A DNA stretch of 64,000 bases from Taudactylus pleione (Eukaryota; Chordata; Amphibia; Anura; Myobatrachidae). The stretch is taken from assembly GCA_031769625.1 (NCBI GenBank), contig JAUIMM010000566.1:3477001-3541000 (forward strand). Reading direction: 5' to 3'. This document shows, piece by piece, positions 11,446-20,763 of the stretch (position 1 is the first letter of the stretch; every line of letters starts with the position of its first letter). Under the pieces are notes generated by a model. That model saw only the letters and a list, made by a program, of their open reading frames with translations, had not been told where the DNA came from and ran no database searches. The position numbers and the translations under genes are program-made.

Positions 11446-11468
11446 ATATAAATAAATGACAATAATAA

Positions 11469-11875
11469 TTATGCCAATGTCTACGGTTATAGGCACTGAC
11501 GGAAAGGTTAGGGTTAGGCTGCGGGGCGGAGGGGAGTTAGGGGTAGGCACTAGGGAGAATGTTGAGGGTAGGGATTAGGGTTAGGGATAGAGGAATAATA
11601 CAGAACTGTCACTCATCAGATGTCTGCACCGGAACTTCTGCACACGTGACTGTTGGGACCCAGAAGAATACGTTTGGAGCCACTGCAGCTGTCTGGGTCA
11701 GGTAAGTGACTGCTGGGCCACCAGGGACGTTAGCTCGACATTATATCATGTCGACATGTCATCCGTGTAGGCATGATGAATGCCAAGACTGTTGACATTT
11801 TCGACCATGTTGAAATTCTCATGTCAACCTGATGCACGTCGACCTGATAAATGTCGACCTAACATACCATACCCC
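11469..11875. repeat. Repeat with telomere-like TTAGGG minisatellite and GTCGAC-rich end
   Basis: At 11505-11598 GGTTAGGGTTAGG-type units alternate with GCACTAGGG. A region rich in GTCGACAT/ATGTCGAC follows at about 11730-11860. The same TTAGGG-like block appears in other repeats here (14650, 23640, 40990, 45665), so it belongs to a transposon group rather than a chromosome end. Confidence 0.5.
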
Positions 11876-13203
11876 TCACAAGTGATGTCACGCTCTGATC
11901 CTAGAACCCCAAATGCAAAGCTACGCTAGTTCATGGGGGAAGGGGGCATTAGGCTACAAGATTACAGTTCTTCTTTAATGCATTATCATGTGTTACTTTG
12001 AACGTACAGTAAATATGCCTTCTCTTCCTTACACTGTCTACAAATCTTTGGCCAGCCTACACCTGATGTATAACAGTGTAAAAGTTAGTTTACACTCATT
12101 TATGGCCATTTAGGTGGGCCTAGCCACTATACATTGAACGGCTGGCTTTGTGTACTTCTGACATTTTGTTTCCAGGTGGGATAACCGTCCTTAGTAATCC
12201 TTACAATAAAAAAGAGGTTATCTGGATGAGTGCTCTCTTTCATATACTCAATAAAAGGAAAGCCTGTGTTATTGTTGTTATCTCAGCTGTGTGTGTGAGT
12301 TGGAAGAGCTGGACTGGGAATACATGAAGTATGCCGCCTGGGGGGGAATGTGGGGGAGGGAGGAGGCTTGTCTCTCTCTTCTACCTACATGTTATTCTAG
12401 CGATAAATCCATGTGACAAGCTTGAACTTTCTCAATTGACATGTTTACAAGGAAAGTCCAGCTTTGACAGGAAAATTACGCATATCAATCACTTAACGAA
12501 GGCTATAATGAATAGCATGCCCCCTCCCTCTCATAATCTGGCCCCCACTGCCCAAAAGCCGATTAACCCTTGGGCTGCTCCTGCCTTCAATCCTCTGACA
12601 CCAAATAAAGATCTGCTTTATACAGTACAATAGGCACCTATTGTAATTGTTTAAGACAACAAACTATTTCCTACTGGGAAAACCTCTGTAACACGCAGTT
12701 GTTAATTACAAAGTGAAGGTTAATGAAGCAAAAACTAGCAGCACTCCCTAATTCATAAAAACAACTTCAAATACTACCATTTCTTTACACTTTAACCGGA
12801 GTATAACTTAGTATTCTGTGCATTGGTACCAAAATAAAGAGGCACAGTGTCCCGACAGAACCCCTGTAGAAACTGGACCTCTGCAAATGAAGAATGAATG
12901 TACAGAACTGGTTGAAGCATAACTTGCTTTCAGGTATTCTCCCCTCACCCCCATGTCCTCTTATTGCATCATTGCCCTAATGTTATAACCTTTAGATACT
13001 AATAGTTACTAACCTGTGACTTTTAAATATCATTACCTTAACAAAATGATACCCTGGCATTAAGCAATTATAAGAGAATGAGTCTCTGTGGAGGCCTGAT
13101 TACTATATTAGTATTATGATTGTTTATATATCGGCAATTCTATTACGCATCATTCAGTAATCATTCATGTACGTCTCTGCCCCATTGAAGTCTAAGGGCC
13201 TGA
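11876..13203. other. Unique DNA, possible conserved non-coding part at 12390-12760
   Basis: No gene recognised; a 100-codon frame at 12331-12633 lacks any pattern. The part at 12390-12760 has non-repetitive AT-rich texture with GTTAATTACAAAG and ATCAATCACTTAA motifs typical of homeodomain sites. Candidate only. Confidence 0.35.
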
Positions 13204-13648
13204 GGGCCTGATTCAGAGCCGGACGCTCTGAATCAGGGCCGGCCTTCTGTGTGACCACCTACAGCTATAGCGAGCGGCCAGGAAGATGGTCGCGATGGTC
13301 AAGACCATCGCAACCATCGGGCTTGCGACGAGACCCTTGTGTAGGGTCTCGTTGCCGCAAGCCCTAGAGTGCTTTCGGCTCTACCGGAGCCAAAAGCACT
13401 CCCACTGACATCACTTGTGATGTCAGTGGGGCCGGCCCCAGATGGTAGCCGTTCCTATGGGAACGCCTCCGTCTGGCCAGCCACGCCCCCGGCCCGCCCA
13501 CCAAAGGGGGCGCGCTGTCACTCAACATCGACAGCACGCCCCCTTTGGTACGAGACCCGGAGCGACGGCTTGCCCGTCGCTATCCAGGGCTCCCGCATGC
13601 GCACTGGGCCACCATCGACCCGCTTGCGAGCGGGTCTGAATCAGGCCC
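13204..13648 (+). mobile_element. Multi-hairpin MITE, copy A
   Basis: Ends are GGGCCTGATTCAG and CTGAATCAGGCCC, flanked by TGA on both sides (3-bp duplication). Between them lie consecutive short hairpins: a terminal one, GATGGTCGCGATGGTC/GACCATCGCAACCATC, ACGAGACCC/GGGTCTCGT, GAGTGCTTTCGGCTC/GAGCCAAAAGCACTC, CACTGACATCAC/GTGATGTCAGTG, a GGCGTTCCC-type one, AAAGGGGGCGCGCTGTC/GACAGCACGCCCCCTTT, and AGCGACGG/CCGTCGCT. Its short open frames are by-products of the GC-rich palindromes. A 3-bp duplication is compatible with PIF/Harbinger-like transposases, but the superfamily is not proven. Confidence 0.85.
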
Positions 13649-13683
13649 TGATTCAGATTTGAAAATAGAGTAAGATAGAGCTG

Positions 13684-13925
13684 TGGCGTCACTATAGATG
13701 GTGACACCCGGTGCGGCATGGTGGCCCAAAAAGGGGGCATGGCCTCATGACTGCAAAGCCACGCCCCCAATGTGATCTTTTGGGGGTGTGGTTGCATATC
13801 ACGTCCCCCTCAGCACACTGGGGGTTTGCCCAGTTCTCTGCACAGTGTGGCTGTTTGGTGACACCGTTCTAGGGGGTGACACCAAAATAGCAGAGCAGCT
13901 CTGCTATTTCGGTGTCACCCCCTCG
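13684..13925. repeat. MITE fragment with GGTGTCACC hairpins
   Basis: GGTGACACC motifs occur at both sides, and a strong hairpin at about 13871-13922 pairs GGGGGTGACACC with GGTGTCACCCCC around AGCAGAGCAGCTCTGCT. The wording resembles interior parts of hAT-type elements. Ends not defined. Confidence 0.4.
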
Positions 13926-14159
13926 GATGGTTTTGTTTTCAGTCTCTATGGCAATGTCAGAACATCTGTAGAATACACATTTGTTATGCCTACACTCATT
14001 AGTACAAGGTAAGTGCTTAGCAACTGTGGAAAGAATCATGAAAACGTACCGTATATACTCGAGTATAAGTCGACCCGAATATAAGCTGAGGTACCTACTT
14101 TTACCACAAAAAACTGGGAAAACTTATTGACTCAAGTATAAGCCTAGGGTGGGAAATGC

Positions 14160-14405
14160 AGCAGCTGGTAGTACCCCCAATAGTAATTCCCCCTGGTTGT
14201 GCCCCCAGTAGTAATCCCCCCTGGTAGTGCCCGCAGTGGTAATCCCCACTTTCAGTGCCCCCAGTAGTATTGCACCCCTGGTAGTGCCCCCAGTAGTAAT
14301 CCCCCCTGGTAGTTCCCCCAGTGGTAATCCCCCCTTTTAGTGCCCCCTGTAGTAATCGCCCCCTGGTAGTGCCCCCTGTAGTAATCGCCCCCTGGTAGTG
14401 CCCCC
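14160..14405 (+). repeat. Minisatellite, CCCCCAGTAGTAATCCCCC-type units
   Basis: Imperfect units of about 30 bp with GTAGTAATC and GGTAGTGCC phrases. The same motif class fills parts of the hAT elements at 37239 and 39783. Confidence 0.75.
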
Positions 14406-14649
14406 CCCAGTCGAGAGACGTAATAAAAATAAAAAAATAAACACTTACCTGAAACCCCCGCGCCTGGTCCCGCCGCTAACAGCTCCTCCGGCCGCTTTGC
14501 ATGGGAGAGACGTCATTACTCATGACGTCTCTCCCATGGAATGGGTATGATATACTGCCGGCCGCATGGCAGCCCGACAGGAGCAGAGTGCGAAGCAGCG
14601 GAAGCCCGACAGCGTTGGAAATCCTGATCGTGGCTAGGTAAGTATCTGC

Positions 14650-14890
14650 TAACCTAACCTAACCCCCCTAACCCTAACCCTCCTTAGGGGTGCCTAACCC
14701 TAACTTCCCCCCTGTGCCTAACCCTAATCCCCCCTCTAAGTGCCTAACCTTAACCACCCCCTTCCCCGCTGCCTAAACCTAAGTCCCCCGACGGGGGTCC
14801 CTAACCCTAAGTCCCCCCCGGGGGTGCCTAACCCTAACCCTCCGGGGGGGGTGCCTAACCCTAAGTCCCCCCAGGGAGCCCTAAACCTAA
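14650..14890 (-). repeat. Telomere-like CCTAACCCTAA minisatellite
   Basis: Degenerate CCTAACCCTAA units separated by CCCCCC-rich spacers; on the minus strand this reads GGGTTAGG. It is enclosed in the TA-flanked transposon. Confidence 0.75.
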
Positions 14891-15323
14891 CCCTCCCCAC
14901 CCCCCGTGGCTGTCCGCTCGCGGCGCCCCGCATCACTACGATCGTGATGCCGGGCGCCGGTCTCTACATCTAGACGCCCGGCATTTTACCCATGCCGGGA
15001 TAAGACAGTCGGGAAGCCGGCTGCCGGTATTTAGGCAGTCGGCTTCCCCATTGTTTCCCCTCTCCCATTACCCACTGTGGGAGCCGGAAGATGGCTCCCG
15101 CAGTGGGAGCAGCAGCCGCTGAGAATCTGACAGACTCTCAGCGGCTGCTGATTACAAGAAACACACAGCTGCCGGCTCCGGCGGCTGTGTATTTGTGCTT
15201 TGTAGCGCTGACCGAACTCCGTCCGGTCAGCGCTACACACTTCACTCGAGTTTAAGCCGAGGGGGTACTTTTTCAGAACAGAAAATGTGCTGAAAAACTC
15301 GGCTTATACTCGAGTATATACGG

Positions 15324-15514
15324 TATATTTGTTACTATTTATGCAGATTTCTCCCTCAACATTTTCCATAAAACTAAAAATATATTTCATCCAATATGCA
15401 ACAGAAAGAGAGCCATCTCTGTACCGTGATACAAATAGCTATGTAACATGCACTTAGATAGAAATGCTACTTTTATCCCAGATGAAAGAGGCAAATCGGC
15501 AAATGAAAAAACAA
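15324..15514. other. Short unique segment
   Basis: Nothing recognised between two transposons. Confidence 0.4.
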
Positions 15515-15854
15515 GGGGTACATTTACTAAGTATCGAGTTTGGTCGAGAATAAAAACGAGCAGGTTTGCAGAAACACAGGAGTTTTCCCAGACCAAACTA
15601 GCAAATTTACCAAGATTCGAGTGTGGCTAAATCGCGTTTTCTGTTGGTGAAAGCAAACGAGTTTTGTCATGCGGGTTTTGACCCACACACGTGCGAGACA
15701 CAAATGTCTACGTAGTTTCACAATACAGGTGATGATAAATACGCAAGAGCATGGAAGTGTGCTGTTAAATCACACACGAGATTGCATGCATCATCCTAGA
15801 AACGTTTTCTGATTGGTTGAAGCAGTCACATGTCATGTACACATTGTGCAAGCA

Positions 15855-15864
15855 TATAAAAATG
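15855..15864 (+). promoter_or_regulatory. TATA-box-like site upstream of Harbinger Myb-like gene
   Basis: TATAAAAATG lies about 325 bp before the probable start codon and about 30 bp before the conserved-looking TTTAGAGTGTTTTG segment. Assignment as a promoter is inferred from position and motif only. Confidence 0.3.
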
Positions 15865-16178
15865 CCACAAACAGCCTAACTTTAGAGTGTTTTGTTGGTT
15901 GGAGTTTGCAGAGGGACAGTGAGGAGTGTGTTTAGTGGTGTATGAGAGTTTTTGGCTTGTGGAATTGTTGCTTGGTGTGTAGAAGTTGTTTTGTGCTTAT
16001 CTGTTTTCTTGTTATTTATCTGTTTGTCTCATTTTTCTGTCTTGATCGTGTTTTTTTCTTTTGTCCTGTCATTGTTTTATGTGTGTGTGTGTGTTTGGGT
16101 AGTATGAGAGGAGGGTTGTGTTAGTTTGTCTTTTCTTGTGTGTGTGTTTTGTGTTTGTATAGGGAGGGGGACAGAAAT

Positions 16179-16469
16179 ATGTCCAGGGCAGAGGAGAGAC
16201 AGGGAGATATTGAGGAGGAGGAGGTTGCTGCTCAAGAGGCCCAATTGAGCAGTACAGGCAGCAGTGATGAGGCACCCAGGCAGAGGGGCAAGACCAAGAA
16301 GGGGCACAATGTGAAATTCTCTTTGGAGGAGAACATGGCCCTTGAGCAGAAGATCATTAAATCCCACCACCTGCACATTTGTCGACTGGGCATGGTGTCT
16401 ATTAAGATAGACATGTGCCCTGGCCCTAGCTGGTCTCAGCTGAATGTGTGGGCGGTCAATAGCACATAA
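16179..16469 (+). pseudogene. Harbinger Myb/SANT-like DNA-binding protein, truncated
   Basis: Begins at MSRAEERQGD with an acidic stretch (DIEEEEVAAQEAQ), a linker with SSTGSSDEAPRQRGKTKK, then GHNVKFSLEENMALEQKII, which resembles the start of the Myb/SANT-like (MADF-like) domain found in the second protein of PIF/Harbinger elements. In this superfamily that protein binds transposon DNA and helps the transposase enter the nucleus. The frame ends at codon 97, inside the domain, at a TAA just after VWAVNST, so the protein is incomplete; the usual following helices are missing or frameshifted. An in-frame ATG upstream at 16140 is less likely because it precedes a poorly structured stretch. Family assignment is by motif memory. 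Confidence 0.55.
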
Positions 16470-16519
16470 GACATTAGACATGCCAGGTACTCCCTGCAAA
16501 TCCTTTGCCTCCCCCATGG

Positions 16520-17646
16520 GTAGACAAACTCTCTACCTCAGTAGAGAGTTTGGCTAATACCTCAGCAAATGCTGCAAAAGGAAAAGCCTTTACCTACTAA
16601 AATTATAAACCTTCTAAACATGCTGTGTTATCTTCCCAGTCCACCCAGTTATCTGATTCTGATATATCATGTGGGGAGGCAGAAGATGCAGACCTCTCTC
16701 ACTCTGACTCCCTCTCAGGAGACAAGGAGCCACCCTCTAAACTAAACATACCTGCTCTCGTGAAAAAAAATCTATTTTACAAGTAGAAGAGGAAGAACTT
16801 GCTTCTAAGAAAAAACAACCACTTTTTAAACGACAAAAGGTAGTTTTACCAGAGTTCCCTCACTCTGATCAGCTATCTGATCACATGAGGGAAGCATGGA
16901 ATATGCCCGGCAAAAGGTTTCAAATTCCCTCTTCCAGCTACTGATTGTACTACATGGGAAGTTTCCCCACAGTGGATTATCATGAAACACATCTATTTAA
17001 GAATGCCACCTTACCCATCCATACTGCAACCTCCTTGACGGAGAGTACAGATAGGCGTATAGAAGCTTGTCACAAATCCATATACTCTGTCACAAATCCA
17101 TATACTTTCTTACAGGAGCTATTACTCGTCCTGCTAGGGCTACAGCCTGGGTGGCAAAAGCCATTGAGAGTTGGGCAGAGACCCTAGAAGAGACATTCCA
17201 CCCTGATGGTTCAAGGGAACAACTATCCTACATATCTCACATTAGAGATGCAGCCTCCTACTTGGGAGAAGCAGCTATGCATATGGCTCTCCTGGCCTCC
17301 AGGATATCTTCCACTTCGGTAGTGGCTCGCCGTATTGTTTGGCTCCATTCCTGGAAAGCAGACTCAGGTTCAAAAAGGGCTCTGGAGTCCCTTCCTTATT
17401 CTGGAGATATCCTGTTTGGTCACAATTAGATAAAATTGTGACTACTTTGGCAGCTTCCAAGAGGGCGCTTCTGCACTCTACATATAATACCAAGCCTTGG
17501 TCGTCATCCTTTCACCCTCAAGGAAGAACTAAGGGTCAGTCCTTTCCTCGGCAGCAGGCATCATCCAAGGCCTCCAAGCCTATGGCCAAAAAAGCCTGGG
17601 CTACTAGACATCCACTTGCCAAATTAGAGGACAAGCCTACAGCCTG
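16520..17646 (+). pseudogene. DIRS gag-like remnant
   Basis: A serine-rich N-terminal part with SDSDISCGEAEDADLSHSDS lies near 16655. A central part (17200-17430) contains ARRIVWLHSWKADSGSK and the C-terminal part (17440-17646) SKRALLHSTYNTKPWSSSF followed by a basic, glutamine/serine-rich tail ending KPTA-stop. Frames shift at about 16770, 17070 and 17340. In Xenopus-type DIRS elements the first frame encodes a capsid-like protein of this composition; the function here is assumed from position. It is broken by stops such as the TAG near 16784. Confidence 0.6.
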
Positions 17647-17689
17647 ACGAGACGGGCCTCTCCCTGGGGCTCCCAGGGTGAGAGGCTGA

Positions 17690-18370
17690 CTTCTTTAGTT
17701 TTGCCATCAGACCAAATCAGACCCCTGGGTAAGAAAAGTGGTCTCTCACGGATATGCTCTATCCTTCCTAAGGTGACCCTCCCAGCAGTTCTTTTGCACA
17801 GGGCTTCCATCGGACCCAAATAAGGCCCTGCTGCTCTAAAAAGCCATTCAGTTCTTACTGAATTCAGCAGTAATAATTCCAGTTCCCTCCTCATAATAAG
17901 GCAAGGGCTATTATTCTACCCTTTTCCTGGTTCAGAAGCTCAAAGGGTCTCATCGGCCTATCCTCAACCTGAAATCTCTGAACAAATTTATCAGGGTGAC
18001 CAGGTTTCAGATGGAAACACTCCACTCTATTATCCTGGCTATGGAGCCTGGGGATTTTATGGTGTCTCTGGACATTCAGGATGCTTACCTACATGTACCT
18101 ATAGCACCTTCTCATCAACATCATCTCCGGTTTGCTATCCTACAGCAGCATTACCAATTTCAGGCCCTACTGTTTGGCCTCTCAGTGGCCTCTTGGGTCT
18201 TTACCAAAATCATGGCAGTTATGGCGGCCTCCCTTCGTCGTCAAAGGATCAGACTCCCTCTGTACTTAGATGACCTCTGCAGGTAACATTGCCTTCCTAC
18301 ATATGCTCGGGTGACTGATCAACTGGAAAAGCCCTCTTGGACTCTCAGGTACAGAGAATCTTTCTAACAA
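17690..18370 (+). pseudogene. DIRS reverse transcriptase remnant
   Basis: The best preserved part is 17996-18286: METLHSIILAMEPGDFMVSL then LDIQDAYLHVPI, which carries the first catalytic aspartate. FAILQQHYQFQALLFGLSVAS follows, corresponding to the FGLS motif, and then LPLYLDDL with the paired catalytic aspartates. The upstream finger region (LILP..PILNLKSLNKF-type, about 17930-17995) is in another frame. A stop follows shortly after YLDDL (18284-18286). The motif spacing fits the Ty3/DIRS RT group rather than the LINE type found elsewhere in the window. Confidence 0.85.
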
Positions 18371-18589
18371 CAGACAAGATCTCCTTAATACAACATCAAG
18401 TGTGCAGACTGCAGAGTGTCAATTCACGCTGCAATGCAGACATTGCGATCAATGGTGTTCACCTTCAACATTGTGGAGTTCGCTCAGTTTCACTCCAGGC
18501 CCCTACAACACCTGATCGATTCCATGTGGAATGACGTACCACATCTACTTCAATCCCAGACGATGGGCCGCCCCCGGAGGTTCGCCAGT

Positions 18590-19330
18590 CCATAGCCTGG
18601 TGGCTACAGACATTCCATTTAGACAAGAGTCACCCCTTTTGGATCCCAGGTTTGGGCTCTCCTCAACAAGGATGCAAGCCTCCGAGGGTGGGGCTCAGGG
18701 ACCGGCCAGCACTCCTTCCAGGGCCGCTGGACCCCAGTCGAGGCAAAGTTACCAATTCAAGTCTTGGAACTTCGAGCCATCAACAGAGCTTTCACTCTGG
18801 CTCAGGATATTCTTCAAGGCAGGCCAGTACAAGTACAGTCCAACAATGCCACGGTAGTGGCCTACCTCAATCACCAAGGAGGCACTCGGAGTTGGGCAGC
18901 AATGGCAGAAGTGTCCCACATTCTCACATGGACCTAACGCCATCTCCCAGCTATCTCCGCAGCATTCACCCCGGGAGTTCTCAATTGGGAAGCGGATTTC
19001 CTCAGCCATCACGATGTGTATGCAGGAGAGTGGTCTCTACATCCAGAAGTCTTTCAGCTCCTGGTGGACAAATGGGGTCTGTCGGATGTGGATCTCATGG
19101 CCTCAAGACACAATAACAAACTTCCAGTATATGGAACCAGGACAAGGGACCACGATGCTGCCTTTGGTAGATGCATTGTCAGTGAAATGGACCTTCCATT
19201 TGGTATACCTCTTTCCCCCAATATCCCTGCTTCCTCCAGTTCTTCGGAAGTTCAAGCAGGAAGGGGGCACAGTCCTGTTGATAGTTCTGGCTTGGCCCAG
19301 ACGCCATTGGTACTCCAATCGTCATAGTTT
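18590..19330 (+). pseudogene. DIRS RNase H and following conserved region
   Basis: The region has HLDKSHPF-like residues, a GWGAQ-like start near 18680, then LELRAINRAF near 18768, QSDNATVVAYLNHQGGTRS near 18839 (the DN pair typical of RNase H), and PGVLNWEADFLS near 18970. After a frame change, EWSLHPEVFQLLVDKWGL and DVDLMASRHNNKLP (19016-19130) follow, the conserved post-RNase H block of DIRS elements. The RNase H degrades RNA template during reverse transcription. Frame shifts and stops (for example near 18935) disable it. Confidence 0.8.
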
Positions 19331-19399
19331 CTCCATATACGTTCCTCTTCAACTTCCTGTACAAGTAGACCTGTTGTCTCAGGGTCCATGTCTGACCTG

Positions 19400-20330
19400 G
19401 CCCGACTGTATTTAATGGCTTGGCTCTTGAGACATCCCTCCTAACGGCTCAGGGATTTTTCAGCCTCCACCAGGATTTATCACAGAATATGGCATACATA
19501 TTTCCAATGGTGTGCTCCAAGAAAACTATAAGTTTTTAAGGTGTCTAGAAATCTTGCCTTTCTTCAGGCTGGATTGGATCTAGGCCTTCGCCTAGCATCT
19601 CTGAAAGTGCAGCTCTCTGCTTTATCCATTTGGTTCCAGCGCATCTACCAGATGTTCACACCTTCCTGCAAGGTGTTCTAAATATACAGCCTCCCTATGT
19701 CCCTCCTGTAGCTCCATGGGATTTGGCAGTGGTGCTGGATGTCAAGTGGCTCACTGCGAAGACTCTGTTTCTTCTAGCTATCGCATCTGCCCGTAGGGTA
19801 TCGGATGTAGGGGTGCTTTCATATCACTCCCCCTTTTTAGTCTTTCATCGGGATAGGGCAGTTCTTAGAACACGCCCAGGCTTCCTTCCCAAGGTGGTCT
19901 CTCGTTTCCACCTCAATGAGGAAATTGTGGTTCTGGCCTTTCAATCACTTGACGTCTCGGGAGGTGAGGCCTCTTTGGATGTGGTCCGTGCTCTAAGGAT
20001 CTACGTGGACCATAGTACTTCCATCTGGAAATCGGACTCCCTCTTCGTCCTATATAGATTCCACAAGAAGAGATGGCCAGCTAACAAACAGACTCTGGCC
20101 AGATAGATTTGCATGACTATCTCACAGGCATACACACAGTCTTGCCTTCCTGTGCCGGCTACAGTATATGCTCATTCTACTCGCTCTGTGGATCCCTCGT
20201 GGGCAGCCCGGCGTGGTGCAACAGCTATGCAGGTCATCTGTCCACACCTTTCTTAGGTTTTATGCCTTTGATACATTTGCCTCTCAGGATGCTTCCTTCG
20301 GGCGTAGGATTCCCACCCTTGAACAACTGC
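19400..20330 (+). pseudogene. DIRS tyrosine recombinase remnant
   Basis: An intact stretch of 158 codons (19630-20106) contains LTAKTLFLLAIASARRVSDV, in which the first R of the RR pair matches the catalytic box I arginine of tyrosine recombinases. After a frame change come AHSTRS (HxxR box, near 20173) and SVHTFLRFYAFDTFAS (about 20236-20283), whose tyrosine is the presumed nucleophile. N-terminal sequence (19400-19620) is broken by stops. In DIRS elements this enzyme integrates circular DNA. The assignment rests on motif order and neighbouring RT/RNase H. Confidence 0.8.
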
Positions 20331-20376
20331 TTTGGGACATCTCCATTGTGGGCCCTATGGACCCTGAAGAAGAAAA

Positions 20377-20441
20377 GGAGAGTTATGTTAAAACTTACCC
20401 TTGTTAACTCTCTTTCTTTGAAGTCCATAGGGTCCACAGGG
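20377..20441 (+). repeat. DIRS 3' inverted repeat, left arm
   Basis: Pairs with 20698-20762 over 65 bp with a few mismatches; the shared core reads GTCCATAGGGTCCACAGGG. Follows the recombinase remnant directly. Confidence 0.85.
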
Positions 20442-20697
20442 CATCCACCCTGACACTCCTATCTTCTATGGGTTTCTTCTCTTGGTCACTTATTTCCTTC
20501 TCTGTGTGAGAGTGTGATTCTACAGCATACCAGTTTTCCTTTTCTCCTCTCCTGCTCCTGCCTTGGGCTTGTTAACAAAACTGAGTTGCCCTCAGGCTAT
20601 GGGCAGGGTATAGGGGAAAGGACCAGAGCATCCTGGGATTGAAAAGCTTTGCTGTTGGTGTGCGGTCCTCCAAGGTCCCACCTACACCACATTGTCT

Positions 20698-20762
20698 CCC
20701 TGTGGACCCTATGGACTTTGAAGAAATAGAGTTAACAAAGGTAAGTTTTACCATTACTCTCC
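20698..20762 (-). repeat. DIRS 3' inverted repeat, right arm
   Basis: Complement of 20377-20441, core CCCTGTGGACCCTATGGAC. It probably is the right terminal repeat, with the left arm acting as the internal complementary region known in DIRS elements. Confidence 0.8.
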
Positions 20763-20763
20763 T

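Larger units (their letters stand above)
9860..11468 (+). mobile_element. 5'-truncated L2-clade LINE, second subfamily
   Basis: Encodes a damaged reverse transcriptase and ends with the GGCGC...GGCGCC hairpin at 11421-11445, an ATAAATAAATGA stretch and a short AATAATAAT tail. Its sequence differs throughout from the copy at 2640-5006 (for example YADDMQIY instead of YADDTQLY), so it represents a different subfamily. The left boundary is approximate. Confidence 0.88.
14049..15323. mobile_element. TA-flanked composite DNA transposon, non-autonomous
   Basis: Terminal inverted repeats CCGTATATACTCGAGTATAA (left) and its complement (right) are flanked by TA on both sides, as for Tc1/mariner-type insertion. 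Subterminal GTCGACCCGAATATAAGC (left) and GTTTAAGCCGAGGG (right) also correspond. The interior is a mosaic: a CCCAGTAGTAATCC minisatellite, a TGACGTCTCTCCC hairpin at 14506-14539, a CCTAACCCTAA array and a run of hairpins to 15238. No transposase frame is present. Confidence 0.85.
15515..16480 (+). mobile_element. PIF/Harbinger element, 5' part only
   Basis: The left end GGGGTACATTTACTAAG matches the style of Harbinger termini in frogs and fish. A TATAAAAATG box-like site at 15855 and the Myb-like gene at 16179 follow. No transposase gene and no right terminus are present; the sequence passes into DIRS-type DNA near 16480-16520. Confidence 0.6.

Noticed and set aside
12331..12633. 100-codon frame as a small gene or exon
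   Set aside because: No homology-like pattern, and the initial glycine-rich part is low complexity; conserved texture there, if any, looks non-coding.
14650..14890. True telomere or chromosome end
   Set aside because: The CCTAACCC units are degenerate and enclosed within a transposon with intact ends on both sides.
17996..18286. Retroviral polymerase
   Set aside because: The RT is followed by RNase H and a tyrosine recombinase, with inverted repeats and no integrase or envelope-like region, so DIRS fits and a retrovirus does not.
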